From contig NW_020653713.1 in the NCBI RefSeq assembly GCF_003589595.1, forward strand, positions 648,971 to 712,970: DNA of 64,000 bases. The letters are read 5' to 3'. Shown here in pieces: positions 46,401 through 56,994 of the stretch (positions are counted from its first letter, which is position 1; each line of letters opens with the position of its first letter). The position numbers were made by a program, and so were the translations under genes. Below the pieces are notes generated by a model. It was not told where the DNA came from. It did no database searches and saw only the letters and a program-made list of their open reading frames with translations. Origin of the DNA: Hyposmocoma kahamanoa. Lineage: Eukaryota; Arthropoda; Insecta; Lepidoptera; Cosmopterigidae.

Positions 46401-49400
46401 TCAACTCAGTCTTTTTTATTGTCGCTAAAGTATATATTCATTGTAAGTGCACTAACAAACGCTCTTTGGAAAGGCGATTTTTTTTAATAATACAAATTGA
46501 CGCGACGAATAAGTCGTGCGCCTGGTGGTAAGCGGAACGCCTATCCATTATAGTTGAAGTGCCATTCAGAGCTTTAAATAGCAAAGATCTTATGGGCACT
46601 ACCACTGCGCCCGTCACCTTGAGACACAAGTTGACAAGTCTCATGTGCCTGTAATATCACCAGCACCCTTACCCTTCTGATCCGAAACACAGTAATGCTG
46701 AAATTACTGCTTGGCGACAGAAATAGGTAAGGTTATAGGTAGGCAGTACTTCCCTGGACGAACTCTTTCACAAGGCCCTCTACTGCTACCGGTCAGAAAC
46801 AAGTAAACGTCGTGCGTATCGCTTCCGCTTGGATCGCCGACACGAAACGCGGAATGCTTTTTCAAGAAACCATTTTCGCTTTTATTACATGGACATAAAG
46901 ATTTTTCTGACCGGATTAATGCGAATCCGTGTCGATAAGTGGTTAAGTTACTGTCCACGATATGTGTATGTACGAGTTTACGTGTATATGTTCAATGAGT
47001 AGTACCTTATTTCTGTTTAATATGAGTGCAAGTAAAAAATATTGTGTTTATTCAGATGAAAGTAAACATCTCTTTCCAGGGCAAAATAGTGAACGGCATT
47101 TGGTATTATTTATTGAGTTCACTTCCTTCGCAAAATTCGTACCAACCTCTGGACCGGTTTTACGGACTGAGCCCTACGGGACTGGCCAGAGGGGCCACTT
47201 TTGATGATTATGAAGGTATGAAACATGATTTTAAGGGAAGAAAGACGACAGTTAAGTACTTAAAATACAAATTAATTTTAGTTTAGCTTTTTCAAAGCAC
47301 ATGAACACGTGAATGCTACATTTCAATAAAATGCTGGTACCTATTTTGAGGAATTTATCGCTCCCCTACCGAACAATAAAACGGCCTCGTGAACTTCGTG
47401 AATGGCGATATAATTATAATGTTTCGTGGTTTTTACAAATAGCTTTTATCAAACCGGGCAAACAATTTGCAATCGCTGACATGACAATTTACGTAACTAA
47501 AAACTGTCAAACATTTTCGACAAGTGTGACACTCTCCTTGGCGACTCTCGTCACCGTTTCACTACCTGCCGCATTCCATCGCGTACTAAAAGGTTCGGTG
47601 GCTCCTTTCTCTGCCGCACGGTTGACAAATGGAACTCCCTTCCGGCACATGTCTTCCCTCCCTCTTATGATATGGGGTCCTTCAAACGAGGCGTGAAGAG
47701 GCATATTGTAGGCAGGCAGGGTGGAGGTGGCTAGTGCAGTGAGGGTTTCATCGCTGCACTAGGTTCCTTCGCGTTAGGATACCACTTTCCACTTAACATC
47801 AGGTGGAGCGGAGTCATTTGCCTGTCATGTATAAAAAAAAAGAGACTGCCACAGCCAGCCGGTGATAATAGGCGGCGTCTAAAGCCGCCACACTATATTA
47901 TATTTCCATATTGAGCATCATTCACATCAGCTTGAAAGAAACTTTGCTGTTTTATGTATACAGCAAACAACTTGACTTTACAAGATTATATCATACGAAC
48001 ACTTAAACAACATGAAGACAGTTCAAACTTACTATTATATTGTTAAGAATGCATGCATATTTGTATTTCAGGGCACAACTTCTGGGACACGGAGATCTGG
48101 ATGTTTCCGTCGATCCTGCTGTTGCGTCCTCGCTACGCCAACAAGCTGTTGCAGTACAGGCTCGACACGGCATTCGTGGCCGAGGACCTTGCCAAAATAA
48201 CTGGGCATAAGGGATACAGGTAGTACACCTTACCTCCTAAAAAGTTCTTACACTGTATTTAAATCATCCGAAAATAAATATTTGAAAATAAAACAATAAA
48301 ATAAAACCTAAATGTTCTTCAAAAAGAAACCTTTTGCGATTGCAGTGATATACACAAAGCGCGACGAAGAGTCGTACCTACTTCAATTTTCAGATACCCA
48401 TGGGAGAGCGCGTATACGGGACGTGAGGCGACACAGCCATGCTGCCCCGAGGTGGCCGAATTCGAGCAGCACATCACGGCTGACATTGCTTTTGCCGCAA
48501 GGCAATATCTCGCCACGACTCGCGATGAGATTTGGCTTCAGGTGGGCACACAGACCAAATAAATACTTACTTCCGTGAGTTCCGCATTTTGGAAGCAATA
48601 GTAACGAAGGCACATTGTGAACTTTAATTCGGGTAAGCAACCGACTTTGGCCAAACACAATTATATGACCGATTGGCCCGTCTTTCGACGTGGCTACACA
48701 TCATCTTATACCAAAAAACCTTCGGTATTCGGCGTTACAACACAATTTATAGAATAATTGTAAAACTGTTAATTCCTGAACGCATAACGCTAGAGTTGAG
48801 TGTTTTATTTGCAGCATGGAGGCTGTAACATTGTGACTCACATTGCAGACTTCTGGGCTTCAAGAGCTGTCATCAACTACACTACAGGATATTTTGACAT
48901 CGCTAGTGGGTTACTTCTCCTTTCTTTACTTGCCGACTGTCTTTATTTATCCGTGTTTTGAAAATCTCATTTGAAATTTGAAAATACAGACTGCAAAATT
49001 TAAAATACACGGCACTAGTAGATATACATATTTTCATTCTTAATATTGTTTTGTAATATAATGTAATTCCGGTTTTCCTATTCTTATTTCAGATGTGATG
49101 GGACCTGACGAAGACCATAGCAATGTGACCAATTCTGCATTTACAAATGTAGTAGCGGGATTTTCCCTCTATTTAGCTCAGTGCGTATAGATTCTTCAAT
49201 TTATTTGTAAACAGTGGTCTAACCACTAGGTTCTCGGGTTCCTCTCAGATAAAAGTGTAAGGAGACTGGTATCATGACTGTGGCATCACAGTACATTTGC
49301 TTAAATATTTCGTATGCCCGTAAAAATATACATAATTGCATTAAGAAAGAAGATATCCATAATCTAAGTTCTAACCTTAGAACTAAGTCCAAACTCCATG

Positions 49401-52400
49401 ATTTCGTTTAATTAAGGTAAACGATTTTTTTATGGGGAACTGTAACGTTTTTACAATAAGTTATCGGAGCATATTTTAAGATTATCATGAACTTACATCA
49501 AAAGTATTTTAATTGAAAAGTCATATTACAAAATTGAAGACTAGGTAGGTACGTGTTAGACAGTCATGTATGGCAAGACGACGTGAGTCTAGATTCCTCA
49601 CAAATATCTATGATTCAAAGTGTATTCCATAGCATTTAAGTTTATTTGAAAAGTGATTAAGATTATTTGACGTTGACTGCCGAATCGCGATTGTCTCCAC
49701 GAAGTAGCTTTGTCCAAATTTGATTAAAGATCATAAATAATATCTTACAACAATTACAATAAATGTAATGTGTTACCGTATGCTCGGAAGAAAAGTAAAC
49801 GATTTATTATCAATATATCTGTAACCATATTGATTTAGGCAATGTTAACTTTGATTGAATTTTACAGATATGTATCGTGTCTCTGTAAATCCTATTACCT
49901 GGCGAAGAATCCGGACCACTGGGCGAACATCGCCTGGAGTCTTGCATTGCCGTATGACGAAGTGCTGGACTACCATCCAGAGTTCCAGAATTACAAACGA
50001 GGAGAAAGCATCAAACAGGCTGATGCAGTTTTGTTGGGATTTCCTTTGCAGTATCCTATGAATATGTATGTTTGTATGTTTATCTAGTTGCAACGATGTA
50101 TTCTTCTTATTAATATTTAATTTAGGTAATAATATTGTTTCCTACCCAATTAATAATTAAGTATGCCTATAGTTAGGCATACTTAGGTTATGGGCCTACA
50201 CATTGGCGCATCATAATATATTTTACTTGTTTTTAGGTATGGTTAAAAATGTGACCTGAATCCTGAACCTGAATTGATGTGTTTCCAGGAGTACGCGAGC
50301 GAACGATCTTGCATACTACGAGACGGTGACACGAGACAGCGGTCCCGCGATGACGTGGGGCATGCATGCCATCGGACACTTGGAACTGGGCGACAATGAA
50401 CAGGCAGCAGTCGTGTTTAACAGGAGCTACGTACCTTACGTGCGAGAACCCTTCAAAGTGAGTGCTAAGTGGGTGTTATTCTTGTTTTTTTTTTTGGTAC
50501 GGTTTACTATTTTTGTGCGAACTCTAAATCTGCAGATTTGGAGCGAACTACGTCGCCCGAACATCGGAGCGGTAAATTTCTTAACGGGCATGGGAGGCTT
50601 CCTGCAAGCCTTGATCTTCGGGTACGCAGGTATCAGGATACACCTGGACCGATTAGAGATTGATAAACCTCAATTGCCACCTGGAGTGAAGAAATTCAAA
50701 ATTAGAGGTTAGTTGAGGTTATATCGTAATAGGCATCACAAGACGAGAAAAGAATTAGTAACCAATATTCCGTGATGGATGAAGCAAAGAACTGTTATTA
50801 GGACGTCGTTATTCATAATGTAATGGTCTGTTTCAGGAATAAAATATCTTGGTGCAAACTTAACTATGAATATTGAGTCAGAAAGCACAGTGATGTCCGT
50901 ATCAACAGTAGACGACAGATGGCCTCTTACTATGTTCAATGGGAAGTACAACGTTACATTGGTGCCGGAAACCACAGGTACACAATATTCCATCTATATA
51001 GGCGTTAATATTGATTTTGTATTCTTTAAAACTGTTAGCCACAACCATAAGATACCATGCAACTTTTAATTTCTGGCGGTTCACGGTTACTATACGTTTG
51101 ATTCAGTTTCTATTATACTTTTTTATTGAATTGATATTCAATAATGTTTTGTGAAATTACTTCACTAGTTTTTTATAATTATTAATACAAAGATCGAACA
51201 CTCAGAAAAAATTCCTTCGGTCCAGCCGGATTCGAACCGACGTCTTCTAGCAAACCGTGCCAGACGCTATGCCAACTAAGCCACCAAACGAACCAGCGAA
51301 CCTCACGAATTTCTCTGTGCTTATTTTGTGGGATCTTAGTATTTGGTTTTCAACGACTTTTTAACCGTAGCGCCATCTATGAGATATCTATGAAAGTATT
51401 TAGTCACCCAGTTAGATATCTTTACGGTTTTGTCTAAGTGTTCGATCTTTGTATTAATAATTATAAGTTTCTATTACTTTAGGTATCGAACAAGAAAACA
51501 TATTATTGAGCAGTTAACATTGTATCACAAGATTTTAGATCTTGTATATTGGAAATAAATATACAAGATCTAGAATCTCATCGAGTTCTTAGGTTTTCGC
51601 GATTGTTACCCATAGGAAATGAAACTATTTTTCCGGATTTAAATCGCGTATATTTGTTTTTTCAAACAAACCGACGTTTCGGCCCCTTTACAGGTCCCAT
51701 GGTCACGGTTAACTGAGGTGGTACAGTCTTCAACCAGTTATGTCTAATATTAATGCAAACCACCCTATTTTTTCACTATAAATCCGGAAAAATAGTTTCA
51801 TTTCCTATCTAGAATCTTGTTTTTCTGTGAAATCGAGACGTTGATTTTATTGACATTAATTAAGCCGGATTTACATTTGTCTGACGTGTCGTGTCATGAC
51901 GCGTCAGAACGGTTTCATAAATTTAATATGGTTAGATCACTGGTCTGTGGGTTAAATTTATATTAGTGTGTCGCAATCTGACTCATGCCAGATTGCGACA
52001 CACTAATCGTCATCGATACCGTTCTGACGTCTCACGACACGACACGTTAGACAAATGTAAATCCAGCTTGTTTATATTATTGGTTTTGCCAAATCTAGTC
52101 CACTGATATTCCACAACGTGGCAAATTAATCCAACTTGCTAATGTAGGTACATACACGGAAATTGTAGCTTTACACATGAGACATGTCTAGGGATCATGA
52201 CTTTATTGGCATTTTTTTTTTACACGCTATTTAAATAAATCGAGACTGGTATAGAAAGTCGGGTAACCATGAAAAGTGTCCAAACTTTTCTCAGGTTTTC
52301 ACGGTTATTGAAATAAAAATATATTGGTCGAAATAGGTGTTCATTAATGAGTGTCCTTTCATACCCTGACTTTTGAATATCTTCGAACCGAGTAATTTTG

Positions 52401-52722
52401 GACAGAGAAAATTAACAACTTGAGTAAGATTATACTTTTATTTGCCTAGAGTGAAACAAAGATCTGTCAAACTAAACAAACTTGGATATCATTTAATATA
52501 TTAGCAGCTACCAACGTGTACAAAAAGAAGAAGGGAAAATTGGAGCACACGCACTTTTCACTCGTTGAACACCGCGAACAGAAAATGAAGCGTAACTTTC
52601 AATACTTCTTTGATGTCTGTCAATGTCAAGGCACAGGTTCCACGATATGGCCTCTTCATATATTTAGTATATTTTCTTGTTTTGATGGAAAAGGCGACAA
52701 GATTATCATATTTCACATCTAG
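37485..52722 (+). CDS. protein-glucosylgalactosylhydroxylysine glucosidase / acid trehalase-like, 14 exons
   Basis: GH65-type glucosidase of the PGGHG/ATHL1 family, which in vertebrates removes glucose from glucosylgalactosyl-hydroxylysine of collagen. Exons: 37485-37756, 44404-44735, 45224-45526, 46245-46345, 47080-47215, 48072-48219, 48394-48541, 48815-48905, 49093-49180, 49868-50065, 50289-50457, 50536-50707, 50837-50977, 52508-52722. All are GT..AG and in phase, giving 837 residues. Residues 1-42 are very basic and precede a hydrophobic segment (about 43-60, AAMLGLLAVAAIVVVFL), suggesting a type II membrane anchor. Family blocks: LPTDDRLMPSIGNGH, GESHRARIP, FYGLSPTGLA, GHNFWDTEIWMFP (D387), YPWESAYTG, ADIAFAARQY, VMGPDEDH (E517) and NFLTGMGGFLQALIFGYAG. 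D387 and E517 fall on two of the carboxylates proposed as catalytic in the human enzyme. The last exon is open and in phase but carries no recognised family motif, so it is the least certain part. Exon 4 is supported by phase and family likeness; its donor (GTCGGT) is weak. Confidence 0.92.
39120..39360 (+). pseudogene. LINE C-terminal fragment
   Basis: The frame NGTCLQIYNALPMNIKMLPS followed by FVNRLSVLLKDKSCY resembles the reverse-transcriptase tail seen at 63217-63513 (IKLYNNLPINIRDI). No upstream reverse-transcriptase core. Confidence 0.55.
40430..40816 (-). pseudogene. LINE 3' end
   Basis: The minus-strand frame 40816-40592 encodes MGNSIRFYNKIPEHNILRLS, related to the 20010 and 61268 tails. 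The 3' UTR to its left is the reverse of 49375-49640. Confidence 0.65.
40833..41075 (-). pseudogene. LINE C-terminal fragment, second type
   Basis: The minus-strand frame contains TGKVEGKRQDSQIVVRS, then LESKRLRKIMKRHI, like the GKxxGKRxRGR tail of other LINE polyproteins. The open frame starts at 41075 and stops at 40833. Short and isolated. Confidence 0.5.
41423..42428 (-). pseudogene. LTR-retrotransposon gag and degenerate protease fragment
   Basis: From 42428 leftwards, a frame with the retrotransposon gag pattern (FLNQFEAISVLNNW, then LEGPALQWYKTY) runs to about 42030. After a frameshift, a second frame continues to 41423. That part is rich in Ser/Gln/Gly and ends in a retropepsin-like segment (FVSVFINDVSCEALVDISAS) in which the usual DTGA motif reads DISA. 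No reverse transcriptase, integrase or clear LTR pair follows. Upstream, near 42430-42450, TTTGGTGCCAG on the minus strand may mark a primer-binding region. It sits antisense inside PGGHG intron 1. Confidence 0.75.
43467..43494. repeat. short perfect hairpin in PGGHG intron 1
   Basis: TTTTTTACGACAA and its complement are separated by only two bases (CA). The tip of a foldback or MITE is likely. Confidence 0.55.
44986..45150 (+). repeat. tRNA-derived SINE family 2, in PGGHG intron 2
   Basis: TATATTGTCTCGGGTCTGGG, CCGTCGTTGTTTCCAAATTC and TTATTTTGGGATCAGAGCAA, in the same orientation as the host gene. It lies wholly between exons 2 and 3. Confidence 0.75.
46498..46790 (+). repeat. dispersed repeat, family 3, in PGGHG intron 4
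   Basis: A full-length copy: CGCGACGAATAAGTCGTGCG, GCGCCCGTCACCTTGAGACA, CTGCTTGGCGACAGAAATAG, TTTCACAAGGCCCTCTACTG. Confidence 0.8.
47573..47720 (+). pseudogene. LINE C-terminal fragment in PGGHG intron 5
   Basis: The frame TKRFGGSFLCRTVDKWNSLP, then VFPPSYDMGSFKRGVKRHI, is a typical C-terminus of a Jockey/CR1-like reverse-transcriptase protein. A 3' UTR-like tail runs on to about 47830 (CACTTAACATCAGGTGG). It is intronic and sense to the gene. Confidence 0.7.
49375..49640 (+). repeat. LINE 3' end in PGGHG intron 9
   Basis: Reverse counterpart of 40430-40700 (ATGGGGAACTGTAACGTTTT, GACGACGTGAGTCTAGA, GATTCAAAGTGTATTCCATA). Frame fully degenerate. Confidence 0.6.
51173..51466. mobile_element. 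294-bp inverted-terminus element with tRNA-like core
   Basis: Its ends are inverted copies of about 32 bp (starting TTATAATTATTAATACAAAG at both ends). On the minus strand the core contains a perfect A box (TGGCTTAGTTGG) and B box (GGTTCGAATCC), about 32 bp apart as in a tRNA gene. The acceptor stem does not pair. It lies in PGGHG intron 13. Related pieces are at 16085-16190, 54560-54650 and 54838-54925. Confidence 0.7.
51612..51808. mobile_element. solo Penelope-like terminal repeat with 30-bp inverted ends
   Basis: The body is nearly identical to 7571-7740, but here it is bounded by a perfect 30-bp inverted repeat (left ATAGGAAATGAAACTATTTT, right its complement). Located in PGGHG intron 13. 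Confidence 0.65.
51862..52069. mobile_element. 208-bp hairpin MITE in PGGHG intron 13
   Basis: Terminal inverted repeats of about 50 bp (AAGC.GGATTTACATTTGTC) surround an inner perfect hairpin (51962-52007; 19-bp arms starting ATTAGTGTGTCGCAATCTG, 8-nt loop). No coding capacity. Confidence 0.75.
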
Positions 52723-52879
52723 AATACTTTGGTCTTACCGTTTCACAGAGTTATCAATGTGTTTGACTACTAAATATTTATTGAAAAAAAAAAAGAATCT
52801 TCAAACTATAGTCTGTTCCAATCCATTTTGAACAAAAAGTAAACAAACCTGTTTGGTTAAAATTCTAAAGCAATCACTC

Positions 52880-52885
52880 AATAAA
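52880..52885 (+). terminator. candidate poly(A) signal for PGGHG
   Basis: AATAAA 158 bp beyond the proposed stop codon. It is the first hexamer of this kind noted after the last exon; cleavage would be expected 10-30 bp further on. Confidence 0.45.
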
Positions 52886-53321
52886 TCGAATAAGTAACAC
52901 TTTCACGTATATTTCGAAGATTTCGACTTGATATTTCATCACTTTTTCCAACAATATTCATTTGAATAGCATCGTAAGACGGTATTTGAAAAATGGTAGT
53001 TTAGAAGTGAGGTTATTATTCATCTATACGTCTATGTCTTGCCTATGGTTGCATACTGCTGTTCGAAAAAAAACATTCGGTTCAATCAATTAGAGTTTAG
53101 TAATCGATTATTAAATCGAACATTTCAATCGCAATCGAACGAGTATATATTATATCTAAGTGTAAGGATTTGAAGGAGATTTAAATTGAAATTTTAAATT
53201 TGCTTATATAGGTTATGTAAGGAAAACCGCTAGTATGACTCAATTAATTAATTGATTTGTAGTTGGCGTTACAATTGGCCATCACTAAACCGTCTATGGT
53301 CGGGTCAGTGACTTGTTTGTT

Positions 53322-53436
53322 TACTTTTTGTTCAAAATGGATTGAATCGAAGTATAGAGATGCCACGAATATTCGGCTTTACTTTTTGTTCAAAATGGAT
53401 TGAATCGAAGTATAGAGATGCCACGAATATTCGGCT
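53322..53436 (+). repeat. tandem duplication, period about 57 bp
   Basis: Two perfect copies of a unit starting ACTTTTTGTTCAAAATGG and ending GCCACGAATATTCGGCT. Their identity implies a recent duplication. Followed by a family-3 fragment. Confidence 0.75.
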
Positions 53437-53461
53437 ACTATTCGGTATTCGGCCGAATACC

Positions 53462-53700
53462 GAAATGCCACTCAGGGCTTTTAATCATAAAGATCTGGGT
53501 CCTGATTTTAATCCAAATCGGAATGGATCCGATAGGGTAGCCCATCCGCAATATTATACGCCTCGACTCGGAAAAGACGCAGTTTCCGATCGGGAGAGGT
53601 AATCAAAATCAAGCTTCTGCGTGGCACTACCACTGCGCCCGTCACCCTGAGACATAAGTTGATAAGTCCCGTGTGACTGTCATTTTACCAAATTCAGATA
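53462..53700 (+). repeat. family-3 repeat, interrupted
   Basis: AATGCCACTCAGGGCTTTTA is separated by about 110 bp of unrelated sequence from CACTACCACTGCGCCCGTCA. Confidence 0.55.
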
Positions 53701-54401
53701 AAGCTGAGCGTATTGTTCACTATACCCATATGTTCCACAGTGACTCTTCGCGGTACCGGCCCGTTCGTGATACGATCCGTCCAATGGAAAGACTGTAAGC
53801 TGCCTATAGATAGGATTGGTCAAAACTACGCTAGACCTGTGGGCACGTAGTTTTAAATCATGCTTAATTTTTAAGAACAAAAAATGAGGTAAAAAGCCAG
53901 TTTTTGTAGTTACAAAAAACGAGTGTACAGAGAAACTTCAAACGAGAATTATCATTTCAAACGAACTGTAAAGGCATATTAATAATAATTGAATTATCTT
54001 AGTTCCTGTTGCTTATTATTCCATGAGCTATGACACGTGTGAAGGACAGAAATAAAAAAATAAAGAAAAATATAATTGTTTTATTTCGCAAACAACGTAA
54101 TTACAACAAATATACATATTTAAATATTACCAGGCAAATACAAGGTTTACTTTTTCACCCCAATCGTTTTCCAACAAAGAAGTAACCAATCAGCTTGTAC
54201 CAGTTGGTTAGTTCCTTTCTTCCTTGTAATGGAATAAACTGAAAAACGTTAGTGGGCATAGTTTTTTACAATGACAAAGATTTAAAATAAACAGATGAAA
54301 GCTGAAGAAGAGTCATAAGACTTTTACAGGTGATAAATAAAGGCCGTAAAAATCCAATATAAAAGATCTGTATAACAAATACAGAAAGTCTGCTAATACC
54401 A

Positions 54402-54565
54402 AGTGACGGGATGAATAATTCGCGCGCCTGCTGGTAAACGAAACGCCTATTCATAACAGTTCCAGTGCCACTCAGAGCTTTAAATCACAAAGATTTGAGG
54501 GGCACTGCCACTGCGTCCATTACCTTGAGACACAAGTGCCTGTAATTTCACCTGTAGTTGCTAGA
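54402..54565 (+). repeat. family-3 repeat, 3'-truncated
   Basis: AGTGACGGGATGAATAATTC, CAGTGCCACTCAGAGCTTTA, GATTTGAGGGGCACTGCCAC. It ends where the tRNA-like repeat at 54560 begins. Confidence 0.7.
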
Positions 54566-54925
54566 GGGGTGGCCCTAGTTTGGCATAGAGACGCAGCAGG
54601 TTCGAGTCCCGTCAGATCGAAGCAATTTTTCTCTGTATTATTAATTATAAACGACAATTTATTCAGAAAGTAACGGCCTCCAAGGTCTATGATAAACTTT
54701 AGTGCGAAATTATGAATTACAAAAGTTGTGTAGAATTTAAGACATCAGTATTTATTTACGTCAATGATATAATATTGGAGGTTTTTCATAACATTTACAT
54801 AGACAATCATGTTAAATTTTTTATTATGTTATGATTATCAACGCAAAGATTGAACACACAAAAAAATTTTCGTCGACACAGTGGGACTTGAACCCACGTC
54901 CATGCTGCAACGTAGGTATCCAGGT
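54560..54925. repeat. two tRNA-like family-4 pieces in inverted order
   Basis: 54560-54650 on the plus strand has GGTTCGAGTCCCGTC and a TATTATTAATTATAA terminus. 54838-54925 on the opposite strand has ATCAACGCAAAGATTGAAC and GACTTGAACCCACG. Each carries a B-box-like element; neither folds as a tRNA gene. Confidence 0.55.
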
Positions 54926-55737
54926 ATATATAATATATATGATTGTTAATATATAATATAATTGCGATATGCCTATCGGGTATCCAGTATTATGTTTTTG
55001 GGCTCATTGAACACTATGAATGTAATGTACAAATTATTGCGTGATTATATACCTACTTAAACATTATAAAAACTTTGAATGCCGCAAGGTCGATCACAGT
55101 GATTCAAAATGAATTCTCAACACGCCTTTATAACCTGTATATCGCAAACAAATAAATATATTCAATTAGTTTTTGATACGTGATGCTGCTGGCGTGCTGT
55201 CGTGCCGTCTGCATCTAAAATGATATCCGACTGCACCCCCAACTGTTATTTTGTAATTGCGGTGCGATCGGAATGCAGCTAGTGGACGACTTCTGTTAAA
55301 AGGCCCCTTTTTCCGTGAACTTCTTAGAGTTTATAATAAATATACATCATACACAGAGTATTCAAATCAAACACGCGGTAAATGCGCATTAACTCTTTGT
55401 GTCAAACATTAAATTATATCACAATACAGTACAGTCGGATCCATTATCGTTAATTAATCATTCTCCATGACCTCTGTATTACAAATAATAAACATTATAT
55501 TTGCCTCGTATTTCCTCAATAAAAACAACTAGTACCTAAGAGTCATTAAAATTGAAATCATGTTTTACGACGATTTTAATTTCAATAAAATTTTAATTAA
55601 CTTTGTTCCAATTATTTAATAACAACATTTTGTAAGTATGTTACATATAAAAGTTACTAAATAACTATGTACAAGATAGATATCGAATAAACATTACATA
55701 TCTTTAAGTATAACATCAACGTGTAAAATTAAAAAGC
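54926..55737. other. intergenic, no gene recognised
   Basis: AT-rich; a GC-richer patch near 55185-55290 may be part of an unassigned repeat. Confidence 0.35.
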
Positions 55738-56390
55738 GTAGGGGAAAAGGAGGCACCTTTGAACAGGGGCTGCTTAGAACAAATGCGTTTGCCTAGTCAG
55801 TTTGAATGAAAATGTAGTAGCGAGCCCCACACCTGACAGTGGCAACGGTACCTGCCGCTGATGCCAGATGCGTTACAACGTGCAATATGTAGTAGTAAAT
55901 GAAATAATGAATAATTTTGTGTGAGTATTTTAACAGATTTTGACTGAAGTACTAATAATGGCAAAGTTCTAATTAGTTTCCTTTGCTAATATTTCTGTAA
56001 GAAGTTGCTTTTGTTTATTTATTTTTTATTCTGTTATGTAGTAAGTATTCCTGTGATTTATAATTAATTACTTAAAAAGAAGTTAAGTCATTATTTATTT
56101 TTTTATTGCAGTTAATAATTTAAATTTTGAGTTTTGTTCCGTCCAAACGTTTTTTAATAGTCCTGTGACTATGGATTTAATTAAACATATTTAAGTGTAA
56201 ATAGCTCCAGGCGTTAGGCAGCTTTGAACATCTGAGTTCCTTCACAAAAATGGTAATTCTGACAGAATTATAAACTTTTTGATCGTGCTTATTATCAATG
56301 GTTATAAACAAAACAAATAAATAATAATGATTAGGATTTTATAACCAGATATGTAAAAAAATTCAAAGGTGCCTCCTTCTCCTATCTATA
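55738..56390. mobile_element. MITE-like element, about 650 bp
   Basis: Left terminus TAGGGGAAAAGGAGGCACCT and, inverted right terminus, TAGGAGAAGGAGGCACCTTT. Both are preceded by a possible TA target. No coding frame inside. Confidence 0.65.
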
Positions 56391-56994
56391 ATAAATTTAT
56401 TGCAACCGATGTTTTTTTTAAATTTCACATAAACACATATAATTATAATCTTCATTATAAATAACAGCTATAATGTTTATAAAATGAGCTTAATTATATT
56501 TATGAAAATCCAGTATTTTAATTCGATAAATTGATAAAAATACATTAATGATTCTTACGCCGTTATACGTGTATCGTTATCACAGATAACTTTGGAATAT
56601 TGCGGATTGCTACCGACTATTTAGTATACAATGAAAGATAGATAATAATTAGTGTTTTAAACTCATGGAAAAAAAGTTATTACAAAAGACAATAAATATA
56701 CCTACACATTAAATTGTATTGTGGACATGTCGAAAACTTGTAAATGAAACGATCGATACATTTAACGGTGATCGCACACTTGTCCACGCCGAAAGAGTTA
56801 CCTATGTTTCGTTATTTCTGAAGTGTTGTTAAAGCGAACACTATCAGTACATTGTGGTGGAATTTGACTAAATTTTTATTGTCAGTTCTGTATTTATGGA
56901 AGATGAAAAAAGTAAATTTGTAAGAATTAATACTGAAAAAAATGAACTGAGTTCTTTCTTAGATTTATTGGAAAATATAAATGAATGAGTGCGA

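Noticed and set aside
51221..51295. Functional tRNA gene on the minus strand
   Set aside because: The A and B boxes are perfect, but the acceptor stem does not pair and the sequence lies inside a repeated element.
51962..52007. microRNA precursor
   Set aside because: The perfect 19-bp stem with 8-nt loop is nested inside longer inverted termini, which fits a MITE. Perfect pairing without bulges is untypical of an animal pre-miRNA.
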